From: Candidatus Litorirhabdus singularis
GTDB taxonomy: Bacteria > Pseudomonadota > Gammaproteobacteria > Pseudomonadales > Halieaceae
Direction: 5' to 3'
Length of the DNA stretch: 64,000 nucleotides
NCBI RefSeq assembly: GCF_026262625.1
Contig: NZ_SHNN01000002.1
Coordinates: 186,001 to 250,000 of the forward strand
Shown here: one piece after another, positions 28,330-36,600 of the stretch
Position numbering within the stretch: the stretch's first letter is position 1
Layout of the letters: the number at the start of each line of letters is the position of its first letter
Position numbers and translations under genes: made by a program
The notes under the pieces: model-generated
What the model was told of the DNA's origin: nothing
Databases searched by the model: none
The model's input: only the letters and a program-made list of their open reading frames with translations

Positions 28330-29189
28330 AGCAGGTCTCCAAACCCAGTCATCTTACGCAGTTGCAGCAACACCGACTCGCCAGTTTCGACAGGAAGACC
28401 ATCTTCCGTCAAGGTGTTTTGCCGGGTAACGCCATCGACACTGCCGTGGGCAGACAGGTAGGCAAGGGTGTTGCGAGTAGAGAGTGTGCCAAGCAGGTCC
28501 TGTCCCTGCCAATACCCAATTATAGCTATAAGCCCTAGCGCGCCCCAGTTAGATACATCGGCCACCAGCAGTTCGTCGCAACAGGTTATTGTTGGTTCTA
28601 TGTCGAAATTGAGTAGATGCTCGTGCACATTGCCCATACCTATTTCATTGCCACCATCACCGATGGCAATCGTCGGGCAGCTGGCCTGGTTAAGGAAATC
28701 GTCGAAACAGGCGCAGCGCTCACTGATGTCTTCGCCACGTATATTACTGTAATGGCCGCGGGCTGATAGCCCGGGGCGCTCAATGGAAACAATCGCTTCG
28801 GGCTGCCAGAGTTGCAAGGCCGCACTTGCCTCTGCCTGTCTTGAATTGCGGCCACCGACCGCAATTTCATGAACCCGGTAATTCTGTTTCAAAACGCGGG
28901 ACAGCGGTGGGCCACAGACGAGGACAGGGTGCGCGCCGATAGCCTGGAGAGTTTGATAGAGCGCTATGGCGCCCACCGGGCCATCGGTTTCAAAGGTGTC
29001 TAGTACGGGGAAACCGGTGCCGATAAGTACCGTGCCACGGACCGTATTAAGCACCCGCGCCGCGCGAGCGTAATATCCCGCTGGCAGAACATTACGAATA
29101 CTGGCCATGCCGCGCGGATTACGTGCAACCAGTAGCTCTTCGATCGCCGGACTCAGCTGCTCCTCGCTCAGTGCAGTTTGTTCACTCAC
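28326..29189 (-). CDS. D-glutamate cyclase family protein (DUF4392)
   Basis: Resembles the C-terminal domain of vertebrate D-glutamate cyclase (DGLUCY, DUF4392), which converts D-glutamate to 5-oxo-D-proline. Visible family features are TGFPVLDTFETDGPVGAIAL, SIERPGLSARG...NIRGEDIS (about residues 135-156), and IGDGGNEIGMG at 176-186. I chose the GTG at 29189, which overlaps the pxpC stop by eight bases. The frame is open to 29228, but that would overlap pxpC by 47 bases. The product is 287 residues. It sits between 5-oxoprolinase genes and D-amino-acid enzyme genes, exactly where a 5-oxoproline-forming enzyme makes sense. Activity is inferred. Confidence 0.85.
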   Translation of the reverse strand: MSEQTALSEEQLSPAIEELLVARNPRGMASIRNVLPAGYYARAARVLNTVRGTVLIGTGFPVLDTFETDGPVGAIALYQTLQAIGAHPVLVCGPPLSRVLKQNYRVHEIAVGGRNSRQAEASAALQLWQPEAIVSIERPGLSARGHYSNIRGEDISERCACFDDFLNQASCPTIAIGDGGNEIGMGNVHEHLLNFDIEPTITCCDELLVADVSNWGALGLIAIIGYWQGQDLLGTLSTRNTLAYLSAHGSVDGVTRQNTLTEDGLPVETGESVLLQLRKMTGFGDLL

Positions 29190-30120
29190 AGGGCAGCGCC
29201 TGCAGTCGACTATAGCGGCTGGCGGCAAGGTGCAGTGCGTTGTGTGCGGTGTACTGGGTGACTGCGGTAAAGCTAACTTCGGCGCCGGGCATCAGTTGGC
29301 CTAGCAGTGCGGTATCCAGCGATAGTGCCGAGCCTATTTTAGGATAACCACCGATGGTCTGACGATCGTTAAGCAGCACGATGGGTTGACCATCAGCTGG
29401 AATCTGAATGGCACCGTGACAGATACCCTCCGACAGGATGCCCTCAATATCACAGCTTATGGCAGGGCCGTGCAGGCGATAGCCCATGCGATCGGCACGG
29501 TCTGTAACCTGATACCGAGCGCTGAAAAAACGCCGCTGTTGCAGGCGGCTGAACTGCTGCTGTTGATAGCCTGGTATAACCCGGACTTGAATCTGGTCAC
29601 TGTAGTGCGGGCGCTGCTCAATCGGCAGGTTCAGGCACGGCCGCGCTGCGGTTTGAACGCAAGGCAGCACATCGTTCTTGGCGAGACGATTGCCGTTCAA
29701 ACCGCCGATGCCTTCGCGCGGTACTGTGGAGGTACTGCCAAACTGGGGTGTTACGGTGAAGCCACCCGCGACTGCCAGATAGCAGCGACAGAATCGTCTG
29801 GCAAAGCCAAAGCCGAGCATGTCTCCGGCGCGGACTGCGTGGCTACGCCATATTTCCCGCTCTGCGCCGTTGATGGTAAAGGGGCTGTCACCGCCCGTCA
29901 CGGCGATCATGGTGTCGTGCAAGACCTCAAGCTGCAGGCCACCGAAGCTGATTTCTAATGCGGTGGTGTCCAGCGGGTTGTGCAGTAGCGCATTGGCACA
30001 GCGCTGTGCGGGCAGATCCAGTGGTCCACCACAGGTGAGCCCCAGCCGATGCTGGCCAAAGCGTCCACCGTCCTGCAATAGGCTTAGCATGCCCGGTTGC
30101 AGCACTCGCAGTCCGGTCAT
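29182..30120 (-). CDS. pxpC: 5-oxoprolinase subunit C (biotin-dependent carboxylase-like, KipA/YbgK family)
   Basis: With PxpA and PxpB forms the prokaryotic ATP-dependent 5-oxoprolinase that opens 5-oxoproline to glutamate. The N-terminus LRVLQPGMLSLLQDGGRFGQHRLGL and the later RVIPGYQQQQF, SDRMGYRL-like and GICHGAIQIPADGQPIVLLNDRQTIGGYPKIG segments are characteristic of this family. It is 312 residues. Its ATG overlaps the pxpB TGA (ATGA). The family is often mislabelled as allophanate hydrolase subunit 2; the presence of pxpA supports the oxoprolinase reading. Confidence 0.93.
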   Translation of the reverse strand: MTGLRVLQPGMLSLLQDGGRFGQHRLGLTCGGPLDLPAQRCANALLHNPLDTTALEISFGGLQLEVLHDTMIAVTGGDSPFTINGAEREIWRSHAVRAGDMLGFGFARRFCRCYLAVAGGFTVTPQFGSTSTVPREGIGGLNGNRLAKNDVLPCVQTAARPCLNLPIEQRPHYSDQIQVRVIPGYQQQQFSRLQQRRFFSARYQVTDRADRMGYRLHGPAISCDIEGILSEGICHGAIQIPADGQPIVLLNDRQTIGGYPKIGSALSLDTALLGQLMPGAEVSFTAVTQYTAHNALHLAASRYSRLQALPCE

Positions 30121-30797
30121 AGCTGGCCTCCCAATTCCAGATAGCGCTGGCGACTGACGGCTTCAAAACGTACCCGGTCGCCAACGCTAACAGGCATATT
30201 AGGTTCGTTATTCGGGTCGAACATAGGTTGTGGGCAAAGTCCGATAAGATTCCAGCCGCCCGGGGATGGCGCCGGGTAAACGGCAGTTTGCGCATCAGCG
30301 ATGGCGACTGCGCCGGCCGGTACTTTTTGTCGGGGCGTGGTCTTGCGGGGAGTCGCTATGCGTGGATCGACCTCACCGAGGTAGGCAAACCCTGGGGCAA
30401 AGCCAATGGCGTAAACGCGATACTCTGTCGCCTGATGAATATCGATGACTTGTTCTGGCGTCAGCCCGGCTGTTTCAGCCAGACTCTGCAGATCGGGACC
30501 GGACTCGTGGTCATACCAGACCGGCAGGTGCACCAGACGGCCGCTATCCGGGGCTGTCGATTGTGTTGCTATAAGAGCCAGCCGGACGCGGCTGTGCACG
30601 CTGAGGTGATCGGTAGTCAGAGGTTGGTAGATAACCAGAACGGAAGCGTAGGAGGGCACCAGATCAATCAGGTCCGCGCCCAGGGCCACCTCAATGTCCT
30701 TGCAGGCCTGTTGCACCCTTGCGGAGACCTCCGGGCTCTGACCTTCGCCCAGGTAAACCATAACTGCGTTTTCGCCGGCGCTGTGTATCTCCAGCAC
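30117..30797 (-). CDS. pxpB: 5-oxoprolinase subunit B (KipI/YbgJ family)
   Basis: Second subunit of the PxpABC 5-oxoprolinase, 226 residues. Typical pieces are YAIGFAPGFAYLGEVDPRIATPRK, VPAGAVAIADAQTAVYPAPSPGGWNLIG, and the N-terminal LGEGQSPEVSARVQ. The start is a GTG two bases after the pxpA stop; the stop overlaps pxpC. Homologues include the Bacillus sporulation kinase inhibitor KipI, but the gene order A-B-C points to the metabolic role. Confidence 0.93.
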   Translation of the reverse strand: MLEIHSAGENAVMVYLGEGQSPEVSARVQQACKDIEVALGADLIDLVPSYASVLVIYQPLTTDHLSVHSRVRLALIATQSTAPDSGRLVHLPVWYDHESGPDLQSLAETAGLTPEQVIDIHQATEYRVYAIGFAPGFAYLGEVDPRIATPRKTTPRQKVPAGAVAIADAQTAVYPAPSPGGWNLIGLCPQPMFDPNNEPNMPVSVGDRVRFEAVSRQRYLELGGQL

Positions 30798-30799
30798 GC

Positions 30800-31540
30800 T
30801 CAGACCTGCCGCTGCGCGTCTACCAGTGCGCGAATTTCGCGAATGGCTTGCACGCCGGCTGGGTTATCACCGTGCACACATAGCGTATCGGCGACCATAG
30901 GCAGTGTCGCGCCGCTGACCGTGGTAACCGTGGCGCTACTGCAAATTTGGCGTACCTGCGCCAGCATTCGCTCTTGATTGTGCACCGCGCCTGGCTGGCT
31001 GCGCGCCAATAGTGCGCCCTGATCGTCGTAGCAGCGGTCAGCAAAGGCTTCGAACCAGACTTCCACATTAGCGGCGGCGGCTTCGGCGCGGTGCAGGTCC
31101 TGCTCCGGCGTGGCCTGTAGCATATAGATAAGCGGACGATGGTAGCTGGCGATCGCCTCGAAGATCGCAGCGCGCACTGTGCCCATCGCCATCATATCGT
31201 TGTAGAGAGCCCCGTGTGGCTTTACGTAGCGCATTTTCACTCCACAACTGGCGGCCATGCCGTCCAGAGCAGCAATCTGATAGAGCACACTGGCCACGAT
31301 CTCCTCATGGGAACAGCGCATGGATCTGCGGCCAAAGCCGACCAGATCCGGGTAGGCGGGGTGCGCACCGACCGTAACGTTATGTCTGGCAGCTAACTGC
31401 AGGGTGCGATGAATGGTGACCGGGTCGCCTGCGTGAAAGCCGGTAGCAATGTTAGCCTGGTGGATGTGCGGCATAACCTGCTCATCGAGACCCATGTCCC
31501 AACTGCCAAAGCTTTCTCCCAAGTCACAGTTCAGTTGCAT
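30800..31540 (-). CDS. pxpA: 5-oxoprolinase subunit A (LamB/YcsF family)
   Basis: Catalytic-type subunit of PxpABC. The 246 residues start MQLNCDLGESFGSWDMG, followed by HQANIATGFHAGDPVTIHRT and AHPAYPDLVGFGRRSM, all hallmarks of the LamB/YcsF family. The start ATG has AGGGAG upstream. It is the first gene of a six-gene operon. The 147 bases before it (31541-31687) are AT-rich and should hold the promoter, though I cannot pick a convincing -35/-10 pair. Confidence 0.95.
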   Translation of the reverse strand: MQLNCDLGESFGSWDMGLDEQVMPHIHQANIATGFHAGDPVTIHRTLQLAARHNVTVGAHPAYPDLVGFGRRSMRCSHEEIVASVLYQIAALDGMAASCGVKMRYVKPHGALYNDMMAMGTVRAAIFEAIASYHRPLIYMLQATPEQDLHRAEAAAANVEVWFEAFADRCYDDQGALLARSQPGAVHNQERMLAQVRQICSSATVTTVSGATLPMVADTLCVHGDNPAGVQAIREIRALVDAQRQV

Positions 31541-31687
31541 TGCTTTGCTCCCTATTGGCCGTTAACAGACCCACTATAACGCGGTGTCTGCGCTGGCAGT
31601 ATCACTGTAAATAGGTAGGCCTAAAAATTCCAGTTAAATCCATTAAAAACAATAGGATAGTCGCAATACCTAAGTCGTAAAATAGCT

Positions 31688-33151
31688 CTATGGGAGCGCG
31701 GTGAAGCCGCAGTGAAAGCCGTGCGGTATGTGGTTACGCAGGGGTACAGAAGCGATTTCTTCATCGAGATTGGTGGCATCCAGTATCAGCAGCTCGGAAA
31801 GCTTTGTATTGGCATCGTAAATCACCGCCAGAATGTAGCCATCGCCTTCGTCAGCATCAGGGCTGCGTGGCACAAAGATTGGCTCCGAGGTATAGCGTGC
31901 CGGGCCGCAGTCATAGGCTGAAGCTTCGCCGCGCAGCAAGTCTATACGCTGTATCGCATTATAGAAGCCCGGGGTTTCGTTCTCGCAGATGCCGGCGGTA
32001 TAAATAAATCGTGACTCCTGCCCGGTTCGACGCATATCCCACTGCGGAAATTCACAGGGCACGGCGCAAGGCAGTGCCTCAGTGCTGGAAGCTCCGGTGT
32101 TGAGGTTAAAGCGGAACCGGCGCATGGCACCGGTAGCCGGTCGCGGTTGGCTGAACAGGTTGCGTGAAAATGCAGTACCCACTTCGGCATCCTCATCATT
32201 CATCGCCACCACATCTATAAACAGCTCGCCATCTTTCTCCCAACAATTGGAGCTATGAGCGTACATGAATGGCTCGACTTCAAAGGTGCGAACCAGGCTG
32301 AAATCCTCCAGTGCCACCACGTAGACTTTCATGCCGAGCTCGGCTCGAAACGCCATATTGTTGTCAATGGTGTCGCGGGCGGTAATGACCTTAAATAGAC
32401 TGCCAAAGGTAACCGGCATGACCATAAATACCAGATAATTCTCAGTCATGGCGTTGTCGTGACAGAACGCCATGCTATCAATCGCGACGTTGCCGCGGCG
32501 CGCCATCTTGCCCTGTTGATCAATTTGATAAAGACTCAACTGTGGACCCTTTAGGCCGCCGCCCATGCCGAAATTGAAATAATCTCCCGTGCGCGGATGC
32601 AGTTTGCCGTGGGCACTGAAGGTGTCCATGCCCTTCAGAGCTCCGTCAAAGTCCTCTGGTCCTATGGTGGCAAGTGTATCGAGATCAAGGCGCCAGGGCA
32701 GGCCACCTTCAAATAGTGTTAGTAGCTTGCCGCCGTGGTAAACAATGCTGGTGTTGGCGGCGTTGGCAGGCATATGCAAATTCCGGAAAAATCCGCCTGG
32801 CGCATTGTGCCCATAGCTGCGGTAGCGAACTTGCTGAGCTTCGGTTTCGTCAACATATTTGGGGGTCTTCACAAAGCTGCAACGGTAATCCACAGCGCCG
32901 TTTTCGATCCGAAACGTGTGCACGCAGCCGTCGCCATCGAACCAATGGCCAAACTTTTTGCCAGCCAGTTCATTGCGCGCGGGACCATTACGCAGGAAAA
33001 TCCCTTGCAGCGTCTCGGGTATCTTGCCGCGAATCTGGCTGGCATCGATATGATAGGAAAGATCGTCAGTGCCCGTACGAAAGCCTGAGACGTGCGCCAT
33101 AAGTGGATCTTGCCAAGGCTTTTGATGGTTAGTGGTCTGCTCAGTTTGCAT
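31688..33151 (-). CDS. Carotenoid cleavage oxygenase family protein
   Basis: Non-haem iron(II) oxygenase of the RPE65/lignostilbene-dioxygenase family, cleaving a double bond in carotenoids, apocarotenoids or stilbenes. The 487-residue protein shows the four iron histidines: H181 (SAHGKLHP), H231 (FCHDN), H299 (YAHSS) and H480 (GFHCG). It also has N-terminal IFLRNGPARN...HWFDGDGCVHTF, as in all family members. No signal peptide is seen. No carotenoid synthesis genes are in the window, so the substrate is open. It is followed after 147 bases by pxpA on the same strand, apparently separate. Confidence 0.92.
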   Translation of the reverse strand: MQTEQTTNHQKPWQDPLMAHVSGFRTGTDDLSYHIDASQIRGKIPETLQGIFLRNGPARNELAGKKFGHWFDGDGCVHTFRIENGAVDYRCSFVKTPKYVDETEAQQVRYRSYGHNAPGGFFRNLHMPANAANTSIVYHGGKLLTLFEGGLPWRLDLDTLATIGPEDFDGALKGMDTFSAHGKLHPRTGDYFNFGMGGGLKGPQLSLYQIDQQGKMARRGNVAIDSMAFCHDNAMTENYLVFMVMPVTFGSLFKVITARDTIDNNMAFRAELGMKVYVVALEDFSLVRTFEVEPFMYAHSSNCWEKDGELFIDVVAMNDEDAEVGTAFSRNLFSQPRPATGAMRRFRFNLNTGASSTEALPCAVPCEFPQWDMRRTGQESRFIYTAGICENETPGFYNAIQRIDLLRGEASAYDCGPARYTSEPIFVPRSPDADEGDGYILAVIYDANTKLSELLILDATNLDEEIASVPLRNHIPHGFHCGFTALP

Positions 33152-33236
33152 GGTCGACTCCGGTTATTGTTATTTTTTGCGCTGCGCTTGAGTCTGCGTC
33201 TAACTAATTTCAGACGCTGCGGCGCCTGCTGTACGA

Positions 33237-34130
33237 CTAATCATAGCTGGCCGGTGCTAACTCCAGACTGTTGGCTAGGGCCATATTGTGTTCGATCCAC
33301 AAAGTCGCCGTTTCCGTTTTCAGTAACGTCTCTATTTTATCCATGGACGCTCTAGTTTGGGCTGGATCGGTATTAAATTCCGGGATTGCATGCTTTTCTA
33401 CGGAGGCTTCGAAATGGTAAAGATCGCCAGACAATAGAACTGTGCCAGTATTGGCGAGGCGCACCAGCAGTACCTGATGTCCGGGGGTGTGTCCGGGGGC
33501 GGGGATTATCATCACCGTGCCATCGCCAAAAACATCGTAGTCGTCGTCGAGTAAAACGCGTGGATTGTCCGCGACTGAGGCGTAAAGGCTGAGGTCATAG
33601 AATGTGTTCGACTCTGCGTTCTCGAATGCTGCTGTGTATTCTTTATTGGCGATAAGTAAGGTGGCCTTTGGGAATGCGCTAATAGCACCGACGTGGTCAA
33701 AGTGCATGTGTGAGGGTGCTATGAAACTGATGTCGTCAGGAGTAAGCGCAAGTTTTTTCAGCTGCTGCAGTAGTGACCTGTCGTATTGCATCCAGGAGCC
33801 TGGTTGCAGATCGATTTTGCCGGCACCTGCTATCTCCAGCGGTAAACCGAAGTCCCAAAGTAGTAAACCCTTTTCATGTTGTATCAGGTAGCAGGGGACA
33901 AACAGTTCTCGCACCTCTGTGGCATCGTCGCCCAAGCCAAATGCCGTAATGGATTCGAAGTTCAACTTGCCGCAGTCGAAGACGGTAAGTTGCGGGCCTG
34001 CGCTGGCCAGACTTGCTGCGCTGAGCAGCACGGCCAAACTTACGGTTCGCAGCAGCAGTGACGAGAGGTTCGCCAAAGAGGCGTAGTGGCTGTGTCTTGC
34101 AATAACCTGCTTTAGTCTTACGTAATGCAT
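33237..34130 (-). CDS. Exported MBL-fold hydrolase, N-acyl-homoserine-lactonase-like
   Basis: A 297-residue metallo-beta-lactamase-fold protein with an N-terminal hydrophobic signal segment ending LLSAASLASA before GPQLTVFDCG. The motif SHMHFDHVGA, the later GHTPGHQVLLVRL and the Asp in LLSGDLYHFE are the dinuclear-zinc ligands in the arrangement of the AiiA/AttM lactonase branch. FDCG...FVPCYLIQHEKGLLLWDFG near the N-terminus also fits that branch. Export to the periplasm is unusual for quorum-quenching lactonases. The substrate may be a lactone but is unproven. It lies 85 bases upstream of the carotenoid oxygenase gene on the same strand. Confidence 0.82.
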   Translation of the reverse strand: MHYVRLKQVIARHSHYASLANLSSLLLRTVSLAVLLSAASLASAGPQLTVFDCGKLNFESITAFGLGDDATEVRELFVPCYLIQHEKGLLLWDFGLPLEIAGAGKIDLQPGSWMQYDRSLLQQLKKLALTPDDISFIAPSHMHFDHVGAISAFPKATLLIANKEYTAAFENAESNTFYDLSLYASVADNPRVLLDDDYDVFGDGTVMIIPAPGHTPGHQVLLVRLANTGTVLLSGDLYHFEASVEKHAIPEFNTDPAQTRASMDKIETLLKTETATLWIEHNMALANSLELAPASYD

Positions 34131-34236
34131 AACCTTGCCGTTGTCAGAAATCGTGAAGCTTAGTGTCAGTGATATTGAGTTATTTCACAACCTTGAGGTA
34201 ATAGCAGATGTGTTAGCGCAGGCATTCTGGTTGTAC

Positions 34237-34264
34237 TTGGAATTTGTTGTTCAGTCTGCATAAT
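34237..34264 (+). promoter_or_regulatory. Candidate sigma-70 promoter for tesB
   Basis: TTGGAA, a 16-base spacer, then CATAAT (five of six match to TATAAT), ending 22 bases before the GTG start of the thioesterase gene. AGGAGA lies six bases before that GTG. Read by eye only. Confidence 0.45.
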
Positions 34265-34286
34265 AGTCGCCCCTAGGAGAATACCC

Positions 34287-35138
34287 GTGACCGACAGACA
34301 GACCCTGACCCACCTGCTCAACACCCTGACACCGACTGTGGTAGACGGTGATAATTTTACGGCTGCTAATACCCACCCGGAAGGGCCGCGCCTTTACGGT
34401 GGACAAGTGCTGGCGCAGACCCTGCGCGCGGCGGTGATGACAATAGAGCCGGACCGGCGGGTGCATTCCCAGCACGCGTATTTTCTGCGACCCGGTGATC
34501 CAGCTGTAGCGGTTGAGTTGGAGGTAGAGCGCGCTCGAGACGGCGGCAGTTTCAGTTCTCGTAGAGTGGTCGCCCACCAGCATGGCAGACCGATTCTGGT
34601 CAGTTCGTTGTCGTTTCAAAAACCCGAACAGAGCGACGAGTATGCGCTGGAGATGCCGGACATTCCAGGACCCGAAGGCCTGCAGAGCGAGCGCGCCCGT
34701 GAACTGGCCAATGGCGAGATTAACCCGCAGTTTATGATTGTTACCGGCTCCGACCTGGACGTCCGCGTGGTCAATCCGGTGGACTGGGTTAAGCCAGTAG
34801 CTAGGGAGCCAGTGCTGCAGGCCTGGATGAAGACCACTGCCCCGGTAGCCGATGAGCCCGGTTTGCACGAGGGTCTGCTCGCCTATATGTCAGACGCATT
34901 TCTGATCGACGTCGCGTTAATTACCCATGGCAAGCACTATAGCGAGGGCATGCAGTGCGCAAGTCTGGATCATGCTATCTGGTTTCATGCCCCTTTCAGG
35001 GCCGATGAGTGGCTACTGCATATCACTGAGGCGCAACGGCTAGGTGGCGGCAGAGGACTTAGTCACGGTCGTTTCTACAATACAGCGGGCGCGCTGGTAG
35101 CGACCTGTATGCAGGAATCATTGATGCGGCAACTGTAA
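34287..35138 (+). CDS. tesB: Acyl-CoA thioesterase II
   Basis: Double-hotdog thioesterase releasing CoA from medium and long acyl-CoAs, 283 residues. The N-terminal hotdog shows RLYGGQVLAQTLRAA and HSQHAYFLRPGDP; the second shows LIDVALITHG, QCASLDHAIWFHAPFRADEWLLH and the C-terminal GRFYNTAGALVATCMQE. The start is GTG with AGGAGA six bases upstream, and there is a promoter candidate just before it. It is convergent with a thiolase gene. It is likely a housekeeping relief valve for acyl-CoA pools during beta-oxidation. Confidence 0.95.
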   Translation: MTDRQTLTHLLNTLTPTVVDGDNFTAANTHPEGPRLYGGQVLAQTLRAAVMTIEPDRRVHSQHAYFLRPGDPAVAVELEVERARDGGSFSSRRVVAHQHGRPILVSSLSFQKPEQSDEYALEMPDIPGPEGLQSERARELANGEINPQFMIVTGSDLDVRVVNPVDWVKPVAREPVLQAWMKTTAPVADEPGLHEGLLAYMSDAFLIDVALITHGKHYSEGMQCASLDHAIWFHAPFRADEWLLHITEAQRLGGGRGLSHGRFYNTAGALVATCMQESLMRQL

Positions 35139-35167
35139 CAGTCGCCGCCCAATGCGCCCGGGCTAGC

Positions 35168-36397
35168 CTAGACTCGCTCGATAATAATAGCCGGTGCCAT
35201 GCCGCCACCCGCGCACATGGTAATCAGGCCGCGTTGCAGATCACGGCGCTCCAACTCATCGAGCATGGTGCCGATCAAAATCGAACCGGTGGCGCCAATC
35301 GGGTGCCCCAGCGCCATGGCACCGCCGTTAACATTGACCTTGTCACGATCCAGATTGAGATCCCGAATAAACTTCTCCGCGACTACGGCAAAGGCCTCAT
35401 TGATTTCAAACAGATCGATATCTGCCAACTCTAACCCCGCCCGCGCCAACACTTTGCGTGCAGCAGGTACCGGTGCGTTCAGCATCAGAGTAGGGCAGTC
35501 GCCCATGTTGGTCATTGCCACAATACGTGCGCGTGGCTTCAGGCCATTGGCGCGAGCGTAGTCTGGCGAAGCCAGTAGCACCGCGGCTGCACCGTCTACT
35601 ACGCCTGACGAATTGCCGGCATGATGGACGTGGTTGATGTCGAGCCCGGGATACTTTTGCTGCATCAGACCACGGAAAGTCAGTCCTGATTCGTCCAGCG
35701 CATAGTCGGCCAGTGCAGCAAAGGATGGCTTCAGATCAGCCAATCCCTGAGCAGTGGTTTGTGGCCGCGGAAACTCTTCGTGATCCAGTGCGAGGCTGCC
35801 GTCATCGTTGTAAACTGGAATCAGACTGCGCTCGAAGTGACCGTTCTTTATGGCGTGATCGGCGCGTTGCTGTGACACCATTGCCAGCTCATCCAATGCT
35901 TCACGGGGGATGCCCTCCAGCGTGGCAATAGTGTCCGCACACAGCCCCTGATGGGTCTGTGGATGCAACTGGCGCAGGTGGGTGTTGCCCTGGTCCATAA
36001 TGGGGAAGCGCTTAAACTGGCCGCTGAGGGACATCATTTCGGTGCCACCGCCGATGCTGAGGTCCTCCATGCCGGCCATAATATTGGCCGCAGCTATATT
36101 TACTGCGGTGATACCGGATCCGCAAAAGCGGTCTAGCGTCATGCCGCTAGAGCGCACGTCATAGCCAGCGTCCAGAGCGCACATACGTCCCAAGTCTCCG
36201 GCTTGAGGCCCCATTTGGGCGCTGGTGCCCCAGACGATGTCGTCGACATCAGCAGTAGCAAAGCCATTTCGCTGTGCCAGTGCCTCCAGTACAGTCGCAC
36301 CCAGGCGCTGTGGGTGACATTCTGCGAGCGCGCCTTTGCCGGGCTTACCAATGCCGCGGGGTGTGCGACAAGCGTCTATGATCCAGGCTTCTGACAT
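35168..36397 (-). CDS. Acetyl-CoA C-acetyltransferase family thiolase (copy 1)
   Basis: Thiolase of 409 residues with Cys92 in DRFCGSGITA, His365 in ALGHPIGATG and Cys395 in MCAGGGMAP. The start at 36397 (GGAGATTCAC upstream) gives MSEAWIIDACRTPRG, identical to the start of the paralogue at 61853-63085; the two align over their whole length without gaps apart from one residue. It stands alone on its strand between two convergent or divergent genes. A divergent acyl-CoA synthetase gene begins about 200 bases away, suggesting joint use in acyl-CoA degradation. Confidence 0.93.
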   Translation of the reverse strand: MSEAWIIDACRTPRGIGKPGKGALAECHPQRLGATVLEALAQRNGFATADVDDIVWGTSAQMGPQAGDLGRMCALDAGYDVRSSGMTLDRFCGSGITAVNIAAANIMAGMEDLSIGGGTEMMSLSGQFKRFPIMDQGNTHLRQLHPQTHQGLCADTIATLEGIPREALDELAMVSQQRADHAIKNGHFERSLIPVYNDDGSLALDHEEFPRPQTTAQGLADLKPSFAALADYALDESGLTFRGLMQQKYPGLDINHVHHAGNSSGVVDGAAAVLLASPDYARANGLKPRARIVAMTNMGDCPTLMLNAPVPAARKVLARAGLELADIDLFEINEAFAVVAEKFIRDLNLDRDKVNVNGGAMALGHPIGATGSILIGTMLDELERRDLQRGLITMCAGGGMAPAIIIERV

Positions 36398-36413
36398 GTG
36401 AATCTCCATCGTA

Positions 36414-36419
36414 ATTATA
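36414..36419 (-). promoter_or_regulatory. Perfect -10 hexamer before thiolase copy 1
   Basis: On the minus strand a TATAAT hexamer ends 16 bases before the thiolase ATG. The sequence 17-18 bases upstream is a poor -35, so activation by a regulator is possible. Confidence 0.35.
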
Positions 36420-36600
36420 AGAGTGCTGCATTTTCTGACTCGGGACGCGTGAATGCAAGCGCGGTCTAGCGCTCATGGATATGGCACTAATTATTGCAGG
36501 TTTTTTTACACTAAGAATACGCCACCCACAGCTCTGCGTTGGGCGCTGGTATGCGGCACCAACTCAGGTATGATTGTCGGCTGATAATAAGGAGTAGACA

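Noticed and set aside
29182-30797. Reading pxpB/pxpC as urea amidolyase or allophanate hydrolase subunits
   Set aside because: The KipI/KipA domains are shared, but the adjacent pxpA, gene order A-B-C and the D-glutamate cyclase homologue fit 5-oxoprolinase better, and no urea carboxylase is present.
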